This document shows positions 1 to 10,430 of a DNA stretch of 64,000 nucleotides, one piece after another. Origin of the DNA: Apus apus (Eukaryota; Chordata; Aves; Apodiformes; Apodidae); contig NC_067312.1 in assembly GCF_020740795.1 (NCBI RefSeq), forward strand, positions 46,524,405 through 46,588,404, given 5' to 3'. Position 1 is the stretch's first letter; every line of letters starts with the position of its first letter. The notes under the pieces were generated by a model. It did not search any database. It had not been told where the DNA came from and saw only the letters and a list, made by a program, of their open reading frames with translations. The position numbers and the translations under genes were made by a program.

Positions 1-3000
1 ATGATCCTATCTTTTGCATTTTGCAAATGAAGATGTTTGCTCCAGTCTTACTTTGAAATGCATGAACTTGCAAAGGAGCTTAGTTTACCAAAGGATGGGT
101 TTACTCACATGAAGTGCCAGGAATTAGGATTTATTAGAACTATCAGCAGGTCTTTGTTTTTTTCTAAGAGATTATAATATTAGTTGCCATAAGAGGAAGT
201 AAAATGAGACTTCTTTTTTCCTCTTTAACACAAGAGACAATTGAGGTATGTTGCAGTATTAGGTCAAGGCTCACTTGTCTCTCAGCCAATCTGGTTTCAT
301 CTTCCTTTGTTCTCACTGATTTTTTTATAAAGCTCTGTGAGACTAGTTAAATCCCTTAGTTCTGTAACAAGGATTCAGCAGCTGAGTAAAGCATTGAAAA
401 CATATTACTTCCTTGAGTACTGTTTTCAGCTTTGTCACTCTGCTTTTGTCAGAGTGGCTGAAGGGATTCTTGTGCCTCTCTTTCACTTAAAAGGTGCAGT
501 GTTTTCATCAAATGACAACTTCCATCTTTTGGCCAAAAAAACCCCACTTCAACAGCACAAAGAACTCCCAGGAAGCCCAGACAAGAACTTCTTGCTTGGT
601 ACCTCCACCACCCCTGCCATCAAAGCAAAATGGTTGCTTTGGGTGAATGCTTGAAACTTTGGTGCTCTCAGAGAAAAAATAGGTCAGAAAGAGGGCTTTA
701 CACCAAACTATTAAATAAGAAAAGGCATTCTTTCCTGGCAGAACATTAAGGTTAAGAGTTTCTTACCCCACCCTTCCTACCTTTGGCTTTGCAACTTTTT
801 GGCCATACTTTTAATAAGCATGGGACTCTCTGCTAAAGTAAGGGACATAATAACTAAAGAATGAGAACTGGGGGACTTGTGGACAACTTAGTTATCATAT
901 TAGTCTCAGCAGAGGTCATCTGAATCTTTTATTTTGGAGATAAAACCAAAACAACACAACTGTTCAATCTTCAACAATCTCTTCAACTGTTCTGCTTTGT
1001 TTTTTTGTTTTGTTTTGTTTTTTTTTCATTGACATACAACTTTTTCAAAGAACATACTTAAATGAGAGACTTGTTTTCAAAGTTTCACACCAAATGTAGC
1101 AGTATTTCTTGTTCCAGTGTTTTCCAGAAGTCAAACCTTACATTTCTAAACAGACTAGAAGAGCTAAACTTAAAACACTGCTCAAAAAAAAACATAAAAA
1201 AAATAAATTCTGTCCTTTGTTTTCCTGTACTGTAAGATCAGTTTCACTCAACTATCATCCTTTCTTTTGGTTACAGTTTCTGTGTTCTGTCTAAAAACTC
1301 GCTTTCTAGAGAGAAAGAGAAAAGATGGTTTGATGTGGGTAAATGTGTCACAATGCAAGCAGTGGGGTTACTGATGCTGCTGCCTCATATTCAGGATTGA
1401 CAATCACACAGTGTTTATGTCCAGAAAGAGAAAATGCTTAAGCTTTTCTTAAAAGCTAGACTAACATTCTCTCAGCTATTGTCCCCTGTGTTTTAAGAGA
1501 ACAAATTACCAATCAGGATCATGAATTATTCTGGGCTAGCCTGTCACTCCTGTTGGCTGGAGCCTTTTAAATTGAAGATTATCAGTCACTTGTTGCCTAT
1601 CAACTACTTGGAACAGTGCTAGAGGTGTCAGGCTGCTTTCATGAGGTGATGATGGAGAAAGCAATATTGCAACTGACAGACCTCATAAAATAGGTAACAT
1701 TGGCAAGAACAAAAAGCCCATCACAGGTCAGAGAAGACAATCTTCTGTGTAACCTCTCTTCCCCTCATCCCATCCCTAGGATACTATAATAATTTTTCCT
1801 GTAAAAAAGCTTGTTGTGTGGATTGATTTCTCTCCAAGATCTATGAACTTTCTGGCATTTCAAGTTTTATGGCTTTTAGTCTTGGGTTGGGGGTTTGGGC
1901 TTTTCTGTCCTGATGGTGTACCTGTCTCCCCACCCCACTCTGAGTTAAATGGAGAAAAAAAGTTGTGAGTGGTTTAAAAGATGATCATCTTTCCATTTAA
2001 GCATGTTTTTATTTGTTTAAAAGCGAATATATTAGCTTGAATAAGAAAGCAGTGTATAAACTAGTGTGGTGTTTGGAGGTTACAGGAGGTTCAGAACTAC
2101 TAAGTTATGCTTCCATTACAGATTAATTGAAGATGAAAAATTCATACAATATATGGATTACCTATTTTAGAAGCGTGGCTGTTAGAGAGTCCTGTAGCCT
2201 GTGTTCAGGAAATGTTCTGCTTTTCTTTTAAAACTGTATTTCAGTGCATTAGAAAACTTCTGTGTACATCAGATGCAATTTCGGCTGGTGTTTCTGGAAG
2301 TTGGTTGTTGTCATGTGCAGCATGACATCCTATTTTATGTGAACAGTTATAAAGCAGTAAGGTAGAGGTCCTGAGGAACTTAGCCTTCTCAAATACAGTT
2401 TGGGCTTCTCTTTTTGTTTGTTTGTTTTTTTTTTCAAGTGCTGAGATTTTGGGAGGGTTTTCTTTACTGTGGCCTTATCTCATGTCTGTTATAAAGCCTA
2501 TGTATTGAATATGTTGTCAAGTGAGATTGCTAGTCTAGTTAGCTCAAATCAAAATTACATACATTAAAGATAGCTTCTCTTACCTTAAACATGTACGCAG
2601 TAGCATTCTGATAAAAGCTTTGATAGCATGGTTGCTGCTGCTAAAATGACAGTTGTTGAGCCTGAAGGCAATTCTGGCTCTGTTTAGTTGTAGCACCATG
2701 TCAGATGATGGTGTAAATGGGACCTTGTCTGTTTTCCTTGAGGTGTTAACAGCCGTGAAGTGTAGAATTTTAGTCTTATTTAACCGTGTCTGTTTGATCA
2801 TTGAACAAATATTTTGTTCACAGGGATTTCAATTAATCTTTACTCTTCGGTAGCCATGTGAAGTTGTGTATTGCTAAGATGTAAAAAAGACATCTATCTC
2901 TACTGAGGAGCAGATGATGTTAAAAGGTTCTACCATGCTCACATCTGGCTCTCGGCTGATCCCATAAGCCAGCTCCTTCTCTCCCTACCCTTTGGTAAAT

Positions 3001-3161
3001 ACAGCAATCTTAAGAGGATAATATGGTTGGTTTGGTTTTAAGGTGCAATTATATATGCTGACTGTTTTTCTGAGTCACATTCCTATTTGGAATCTCTTTT
3101 ATTTCTCTGAGCAGATAAAATTAAATAGTGTGAGAAGTAATATATACCTATGATATGTTGC

Positions 3162-3881
3162 TGTCACAGTTTGACTCAGGATAGACAATTAAATTAGAGA
3201 CAGCAATGCTCTCAATCCCCTCCCCCAGGGTAGGGAAGGAGAGATAAAAGTTACAGAGAGAGAGACTTTTCTGGATTGAAAACTAAACTAGACAGCTTTA
3301 AACACTAATGATAAAAGAAAACATGTAAAATTATATACAAATGTGTTCAGAAATGTGCAAAAGCCTATTGCCTCCCTCCACCCTCAGCAGTTCCCATGGC
3401 ACTCTCCTTAGCTGTGAACAGTCTTGAAATGTCCTGCACTGCTGCTGGAGAGAGCAACAGAGCAGGTAGGGGTTTAGGGCAGAGTTATGAGGGTCAGGAA
3501 TGCACAAGCCTGGGGATCAATGGTGATGGATAGATGAAGTCCTCTCTGGACGCTGCCCATGGATGGAAGGGAAGAAGAAGCAGGAAGGAAGTTGTCTTCT
3601 GTGATCTCTGACCTTCCTCTGAGCGTATGTATGGAATGGAATACTTTGGTCAATTTTGCTGTCTGTCTAGTCCGGCCCGCTATGGGACGGGGTCTCCTTC
3701 TCCCACTAGTGCCTGAGCCAGCAGAGCAAAGATGCGACCTTGGAGTCTTGTAGATATTCCAGTGTTATCAGTCCACTAGCTGGAACACTTGCTGCTAGTT
3801 AAAAGAAAGCTTTCTGAAGGAAAAAAAAAAAAAAAAATCAGTAAAACGAAAATTGGCTTCATCCTGGCTCAAACCAGGACA
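3162..3881 (-). mobile_element. Solo LTR of an avian endogenous retrovirus (ERVL-like)
   Basis: The element reads TGTCACAGTTTGACTCAGG at its left end and AAACCAGGACA at its right end on the + strand. On the - strand it therefore starts TGTCCTGGTTTGAGCC and ends in ...GTGACA, the usual TG...CA form. Both ends resemble a common bird ERV LTR family. It is about 720 bp long, with no internal retroviral region on either side, so it is a solo LTR left by recombination between two LTRs. The flanking 5-bp segments, gttgc (left) and gttga (right), agree at four of five bases, as for an old target-site duplication; 5 bp suits ERVL-type integration. A short A-run lies near its right end. Age is probably old, given the decayed duplication. 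Confidence 0.7.
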
Positions 3882-4066
3882 GTTGAAAAGATGAATATTC
3901 AAGTGTGTGTAAGATGGTATCTTAACAGCTCATGGTGTTTCAGTTCATATTAGGTAAGTGTGTAGGTTTAAGCTATGTATACTGACCTGGTGTCTGGAAG
4001 AATAGACACCTACAAGAGAAATATTATAACCATTAGCTCACACTGCAATAACTTTTACATCCTTTT

Positions 4067-4422
4067 CATAGAAACATAGAATCACAGAAAGGTTGGGGTT
4101 GGAAGGGATCTTAAAGATCATTTAGATCCAACACCCCTGTGCAGGCAGGGACACCTCCCACTAGATCAGGTTGCTCAGAGCCCCATCCAACCTTGCCTTG
4201 AATACCTTCAGGGATGGGGTTTCCACAACCTCCCTGGCTGACCTGTTGCAGTGCCTCACCACCCTCATAGTAAAGAATTTCCTCCTAATATCTAATCTAA
4301 ATCTCCCCTCCTCAAGTTTTAAACCATTGCCCCTTGTCCTCTTGCCACATGCCCATACAAAAAGTCTTTCCCCAGCTTTCTTGTAGGCCCTCTTCAGGCA
4401 TTGGAAAGATGCTGTAATGTCT
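4067..4422 (-). mobile_element. CR1 LINE, 3' end fragment
   Basis: On the - strand this segment ends in the CR1 3' signature: on the + strand catagaatcacagaaaggtt followed by ggttggaagggatcttaaag. It also carries the conserved tracts ccccatccaaccttgccttg and aaaccattgccccttgtcct. About 350 bp remain, all from the last part of ORF2 and the 3' UTR. It is strongly 5'-truncated, as is normal for CR1, and lies in a CDC14B intron antisense to the gene. Confidence 0.9.
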
Positions 4423-6479
4423 TATATGTACATTATATGCATTTTATATGGAGAGACACTATATATGTATTTAGGGATAAAACATGGTTTTTCCATATTT
4501 CTGTCTGCATGAGCACTAATAAACCAGCATGTGCCATGATTTGGTCATGCTTATATTTCAGTGACTAAATGTTAGGGGTGTAAGCCAGCTTTGAACCTTT
4601 TCATTCAGTGTCTAGTGGCACAGATAAAAGGTCTGTTTTCACCACTGGGGTAATTTTTAAAGCTTAGTTGAAAGTGCAGTAGCCCAAATTTGTTCATGTT
4701 GTATGACAGCTGTGGCACTGAAAACATAATTTTAATATTAGAACTTGTTAGAACTACTTTACTAGCACAACAGAAATTATAAAGTGAACTTCCAGGTTTT
4801 TAACCTTTTCACCTTAGTCATGAAAGGAAAACTGATTTTTCTTAGAAGAATCTGTATTGTCTACAGAAGCATGGTAGGGTGTTGAAAGTAGCTGGGTTTT
4901 GTTTTTAGCCTCTTGAATAACTGATTCCTCTAGCTTTCAGTATGTTGTTTTTATAGTAGAATTTGCTTCACATTTTGATAGCACTTGCCATTGTAATGTT
5001 GTATCTTACCTTGGAGGAAGAGAAGACTGTTTTATTTGGACTTTTGCAAGTCCAAAATATAAAGAGAGGTTTGTTTAATAGAAATTTACAATACTGGAAC
5101 TTTGCAGTTCTGTGGTCATATGTTTGCTAAACAACCTAGAAGTATGTGGTAAATTAGGTTGCTGATCATTTTTATTGCTGTAAATAATTAATTTTAGATG
5201 TAATAGTGTTATCTCTGATGCATATTCTAATTCTGGTATCAAACAGTGAACTGCTTAGGGTGGGGTTTTTTTCCCATTTCTGTTTTTGGTGAATGTGTTA
5301 CTTGAGTATGAAAATATTCGTATTTTCTGCCATGTACGTCTGTGCGCTTTTGCCCCAGCAGTTAACATTTTATGTTTCATCTAGGATTCCTTGAAAGCAG
5401 TTTCTTCATGTTGTTGTTCAGCCAGGCTTCAATTTATACAACTTAATGAAGATTTTGATTTCCAATCCACTATATTCTGCCAACATAGACTTAGCGAAGC
5501 CCCTGAAAATTAGTTTAATAACAGGGTGTGGGGGGGTGGAGGATGGGGGAAGTAATCGCTAAGTTACTCTTAGTTCTGAATCTCTAAAATGATGCATACT
5601 TTTATAGTTAGAAACTTGCATAGATGGAATTACTGGGAAACACACATAAAATGATGCACTAAATAGGTATCTGTAGACTCAGTTGTCCAGTTGTCGCTTT
5701 TTGTCTCCGTAGTACCATAATGTCACTACAAGTATTTAGGAATACAGAAGACATGATCTCCCCTATGATCCAATTGGCTTGTGTCTAAAAATAGTTCTTT
5801 GCATTACAGTCTGGAGTTCTTTTGCTGTTGATGCGAGCAACAGTAGGGTTTATCTGCCTGGTTTGGAATTACTCAATATGAGAAGGGGTTGAGCATAACA
5901 AGCATTAAAAGCTGAGTTATGAGTGTAGTGTAATAATTCCATGTAAGCACAAAATGTCAGCATATGCTGACAAATACAGTCTACTGTGTTTGAAGGGAGT
6001 ATCTCATGTTTAATTGCAGGAGATTTAGACTTCAAACTTTACAAATTCATTTAGTCAAATTTTTTTCTTTATTAATTCCTGTGTCAGTCTGGAAGATAAT
6101 GTATGTTTTTGCATACTTCAGATTTTATCTTCTTGTTGTTGCAGTAATTTAAAATACAATTTCTTAGCTTTTTATCTTCCAAGAACCTAAGAGGAAATTC
6201 AAAACCATTAATTTAATAAATGGTTTGAAAGAAAAATAAACAACAAAACCCAACAAAATAAACTGCACAGCTCCTAGTAAAACAACTTGTATTACCATAA
6301 TTATAACAAGAAGGTTATAAAGAGAAAGATGTTTCAGGCAGAACAATTTGCTTTTCAGAACGATTTGTGAAAAGCCAGCTGATATTTGTTATATCTGCTG
6401 CAACTGTAATAGTCTCTTTTCAGTGTTTTCCTAGAAACTTCCATGTTATATAATCTTTCTTTTTTCCTACTCTTTTCAG

Positions 6480-6596
6480 AGTAATTCTGCACTCCAGTGT
6501 TCAGAAAAATAAAACCTCTGAACCTAGCATATCTGACAGTACAGACATTACTAAAAGAACTACCAGGTCTGCTGCAAGAAAAAACAGTTAAAAAAG
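6480..6596 (+). CDS. CDC14B: CDC14B, C-terminal coding exon (partial gene)
   Basis: CDC14B is a dual-specificity phosphatase that acts on proline-directed phospho-sites in nucleus and nucleolus. Only a C-terminal exon is recognised here; the catalytic exons lie left of the window. The exon follows a pyrimidine tract and acceptor (ttttcag, AG at 6478-6479). Its first base completes a codon, and it then reads [16 protein letters not shown] followed by [20 protein letters not shown] and a TAA at 6589-6591. The recalled mammalian tail is VILQSSVQSCKTSEPN, then a segment containing [15 protein letters not shown], so the match is strong over about 36 residues. A donor (AG|gtgaga at 6597) follows the stop. 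In mammals this exon reads through VK into a final exon ending RTKTVLR; here translation stops at RKNS. The exon may be penultimate, with the stop ending the protein early, or terminal. Confidence 0.88.
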
Positions 6597-7961
6597 GTGA
6601 GAGTTACCCTCTTTACAGATACAGTAAGTGTTCTCTAGGCAAAAATACTTAGAGGTGGCATAACCATTGCTGACAGGATCTTTTGCAACAGTTCAACTCC
6701 TCCTCCTAGCAGTGGGAAATGAGAAACAATTTTATGGTTTATGTCATATACTGAGAATATTTGAACCTTCAATATTATGTAATTTGTTTATGTTGCTCAG
6801 TCTTCCAACTTTGAGAATTTTATATTGTAATTCCTAATGTGAGTCAGAATTATTGAAGGTGAGGGATTTTGGTAACAAAAAAGTGTCTTAATAAACCTCT
6901 GCCTGGAGTAAGAGGTGAAAAAGTTGTTCACAGCATTAAGTCAATTATTACTCAGTACATGAAGTCAAAACTAGAAGTAATTTTATGGACAACTGAACTG
7001 CAGTAGTTGTGGAGAGGTGAAGTATATAAAATGCATGTGTATACTGGTGTGAGATTTTGTACTGAGAGTATGGCTGTTAATCCAAATTGAACCAGTTTGG
7101 TAAAGCTTAATAAAATTTTAAATTTGGGTGGATTTATGCAAGACTGAAAGTGCCTTTTGGCCCAGAAGCATATAGCCACACTACTGCTGTGTTTCTTTGT
7201 GTGTGCATGTGTTCATGCCACTCTACAGCAAGTCATTATCAAAGATGAGCCTTGGGGGTGTAGCTTAAAACTATTTCCAAGCAATCTCCAGCAGTTAAGA
7301 CTGGACTTGGACTAACTTATATATCAAAAGACTTTTGAATGGTCTGTCAGGTGCTGAAGAGACTTACTTTTGTTGGCAAGAGTGGCAAATAACACAAGTA
7401 GTAATTAGCTTAATTTATAAATATTACTGAAAATTCCAAGTTCTTGTGCAGCTTTTTTCCCTTCCTCATTCTGTTACCTTGAAGATAACAAAGTTCAGAA
7501 ATAGTCACTCTATCAGGCAATGGAAATAGTCATTAATAGCAGACTCTGTAAATTCTAGTAGGAGACTTTTAAGCAGTGGCTCTATGAATTACATTTTGAT
7601 TCACGTAACAGTATCTTTTTCTTTAAATGCGTGTATTACTAAAAATCTGAAGTGTTTTTCTGGGTTTACCTGTTTGGTTGGTTTTTTTCCCTCTTTTTTG
7701 CTTCATTTTCACTATGTCAGTTTTGGCCCAGACAGATTGATGGGATTTTGCCTGCTGTTTTTATTCTTTGTCTCTCTCAGTTTTAAGTTTGTTGCAGCTC
7801 TTCATTGCTGTACAAATGCACAGTTGTAATTGAACACAGATTTTCAGTTCCTGGAAAACGCAGCTCTAAGGTCACCTTTGTGCTGTGTGAGATGAGAATA
7901 TCTATCCTTAGGAGAAAATAACATTCCTAAAATACAGTTCATATAAGATCTCAGCTTGACG

Positions 7962-8411
7962 TGTGGAATAACGACTTTACAACCAGTAAGGTTATAAAGG
8001 AGGTATGTTTATTCAGCCCTGGGTGCACAGGGGATCGGTCCTCCACAAGCGTGCACACCCTAGAGCTGTTGGCAAGCTCATGATATGACACAAAGTAATA
8101 CATATTCATCCGTGTTGTTGCATATACATTAGGTGTCCGAGGATAGGGAGGGGTTATTACAATTAGTTCCCGGAAATCATTATCATAGTTGCCCCCGCGC
8201 CCCCCCCCCCCCCCCCCCCCCCCCCCCCGAGCTCCTCCTTGTTGGACCTGCACAGAGTCTTCTGGTGGTCGTGGGTGAGGGTCTCTGGGATGAAGGCTGT
8301 ATGTCTTCCTCGCTGTGCACTTTTCACCTCTCAGCATTCCTTTCTGGGGTCTGCACCGCGTTCTTGCTTTCTCAGCAAGTTTCTGTGGGAACCTCCTCTC
8401 ACATAACACCC
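7962..8411 (-). mobile_element. Solo LTR of an avian endogenous retrovirus (ERVK or ERV1-like)
   Basis: On the - strand the segment has LTR architecture. A U3-like part contains a tgtgcaggtccaacaaggag tract. A polyadenylation signal follows (gctgaataaacatacctcc), then a short U5-like tail ending cgttattccaca, which gives a TG/CA terminus at 7962. No gag, pol or env-like sequence lies nearby, so it is a solo LTR. The right limit is uncertain: TG-start candidates on the - strand lie near 8411 and 8430, and the element may run to about 8540. I could not find a convincing target-site duplication. A homopolymer of 29 C lies inside it (8200-8228). Confidence 0.6.
8200..8228. repeat. Poly-C/poly-G homopolymer (29 nt)
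   Basis: There are 29 consecutive C on the + strand, preceded by gcccccgcg. The tract sits inside the solo LTR. Such runs are length-unstable and often wrong in assemblies, so the count is approximate. The G-strand could form quadruplex structures. Confidence 0.95.
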
Positions 8412-8421
8412 TCCCTCACAA

Positions 8422-8457
8422 TCCAAGCCTTATCTATACATTCCAAGCCTTATCTAT
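8422..8457. repeat. Two-copy direct repeat, 20-bp period
   Basis: The 16-mer TCCAAGCCTTATCTAT occurs at 8422-8437 and again, identical, at 8442-8457. It lies at or just beyond the right edge of the solo LTR and may be part of its U3 region or a local duplication. Confidence 0.9.
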
Positions 8458-10391
8458 GCTAAGCAATGCCATCCTGTTTACTCCTTATGTGTTAGTCCTT
8501 TTACCAAGGGAGGCCATCTGGTTTTCCTCAGATCAAGCTATTTTGAAATAAGTTCTTTAGGTGTATTCCAGATTTGTGACTCTGAGAAGTATCAGGTTGA
8601 TCTTAAACTTCATAAACTACTTCATATTTTAATGGATTTTTCTAAAACTTCTACCTCAAATATTTAATTCCATATGCTGTTTCTTTTTTCTAACTTTTGA
8701 GGTCAAAGAATTTCAGTCACTTTAAGCTTGGATCCAAGAATCAAATTTATCTTAAATAGTTTTGTCACAGTTGTGGAGTTCTTAATAATTTTGTCATCTG
8801 AGAAGGTTAATTGGGTGTTGCTCCCTCTAAAGGGTATTTTGGTATGATTATACAATTGCATGCACTTAGAATGCAATCTCTTTCTGCTAGTCCTGTAGGT
8901 GTTCTTTTACTTTTCCTGTAGCATTTGGCAAAACCTCACTTTTTTTTTTAAAGCATCTCTTTTTTTCTTAATCTCTTTTATTGTAATTTCTTGAAGTCCA
9001 AGCAGTTTGCATTTCCTCACAGTGCTCAAAATGACAGACCTATTTCAGAAAAAGGAGTACATCTACTCCTTTCAGAGTAAAGGAGAATAATTACTATTAC
9101 AAAATTGAGATCATGCCCTAACCTGCCCAACTCCTGTCTTTTTCTAGACCTTGTTGCCTTCTCTGAACTCCTGATAGTACTGTGTACCCTTATTCTTTCA
9201 TTTTCCTGTGTGATATGTTCCAGTGGAAACATCCTGGAGCATTTTTACATTAATCTCATTTGTTGATGCTGTAGGTCATTTTAGTAAATTCTTACTGTAG
9301 ATGAATCACATTTGTGACCCATCCTAACACAGAGCAGGGTAATTCCTTTGCCACTTCATCCTTCAGACTGTTGGAAACACTGTCACAGAATGGCCTCAGA
9401 ATTACTTTTTCAGCAAACACAGCCATTTGTGGCCAAAACACTCTTATTCTGGCTTTGCAAAGATAATTTAGGGAAATTCAATCCTTAACGTCCACTGCAT
9501 TTCCTTTGTGGAACATCTCTAGATGTCAGCTGCCATCTATGAAAGTACTGGCAGATGTAACACATTACATCTTGTGACTGAAATAACACTGTTGTTGAAC
9601 TGCAAGAAATTGCCTACCTAGAGCATTACCAGACCAGAACTGATATTGAAACTGATCCTGATGCCTGTGTTTCTCTAGTTAAGACATCTTCCTTGTACAT
9701 TTGCCCATTGCTGAGAAGCTCATGTTTGTATTTTAACAAGGTGCATCCATCCGATCCAAACCAACTGAATCATAGTAAGACACAAATGAAGCCATCTCTT
9801 CTGTGTTACCACACATAACAGAATTAGCATTATGTATGTATATAGTAAGTAGTTGATGGGGAGCATGGAGAGAAACTTAGGAAAACTAGATTGCTTTATG
9901 TCTTTTAACCAGAGAGATGTATCACTAAAAATAACAAAGAGGAGTATGCTTTAAAAATCTCGTATACTTTTGCATTGCTGGGAATTATAAAGCAACCTTC
10001 TGCACTCTTGTTCAAACACTGAAAACCACCTGCACCATTTCGGAGCTTTAAAAATTAATGTTTCTGTACTATATTCTTTCTACTTTTCCTGCAGTCTGCT
10101 ACCTCAGAGGAAGAGAAGAAAAAGAATGCTTTACAGCAAATGTGCTGATGAAATTATGGTACTTGGAATTCTCTGTTGCATTTCTGTATGAAACAGAACG
10201 TTTATTCATATTTTCTCTGATCAGACCTGTCTGCGCTTCCTTTACAATCAGTATTGCTGTGTTCTTAAATACAGTGGCTTTTATCTTCTTTCTTTGAAGT
10301 AGCATTTTCTCATTTTACCTTGCCCAAAATGTTTGCTTGAAATACCTGCAAAGTACATATATATTTTTTTTCCTCAAATGTTTTGTTTCAG

Positions 10392-10430
10392 CAGCCAGTC
10401 CATCCACGGACTAGAAGAGTATTGCATTAA
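10392..10430 (+). other. CDC14B: Possible CDC14B last-exon coding remnant
   Basis: A good acceptor (ttttgtttcag, AG at 10390-10391) is followed by a short reading QPVHPRTRRVLH and TAA at 10428-10430. Its last seven residues, RTRRVLH, resemble the mammalian CDC14B terminus RTKTVLR. Joined to the exon at 6480-6596, whose end has two bases of a codon, this stretch would be read in a different frame, and that exon already has a stop. It therefore looks like a once-coding last exon that is now 3' UTR, or a chance resemblance. The protein comparison is from memory and short. Confidence 0.4.

Larger units (their letters stand above)
1..6479 (+). other. CDC14B intronic sequence
   Basis: This AT-rich non-coding DNA lies upstream of the CDC14B C-terminal exon. 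I searched for the preceding CDC14B exon (the LRALKSKRQSK-type segment) and did not see it, so it is probably left of the window. The only recognisable insertions are the solo LTR at about 3162-3881 and the CR1 tail at about 4067-4422. Short open frames here show no codon pattern or family similarity I recognise. Confidence 0.6.
6597..10391 (+). other. CDC14B last intron or 3' region
   Basis: No supported coding sequence lies here. The stretch holds the solo LTR at about 7962-8411 and the 20-bp-period duplication at 8422-8457. At 10095 an acceptor-like tcctgcag precedes a lysine and arginine-rich open stretch, which I did not accept as an exon because I have no homology for it. Confidence 0.5.

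Noticed and set aside
10095-10190. Acceptor-like tcctgcag followed by a basic open stretch (LLPQRKRRKRMLYSKC), a possible CDC14B alternative exon
   Set aside because: It can be joined in phase to the exon at 6480-6596, but that exon already has a stop and I know no CDC14B isoform with this sequence. There is not enough to call it.
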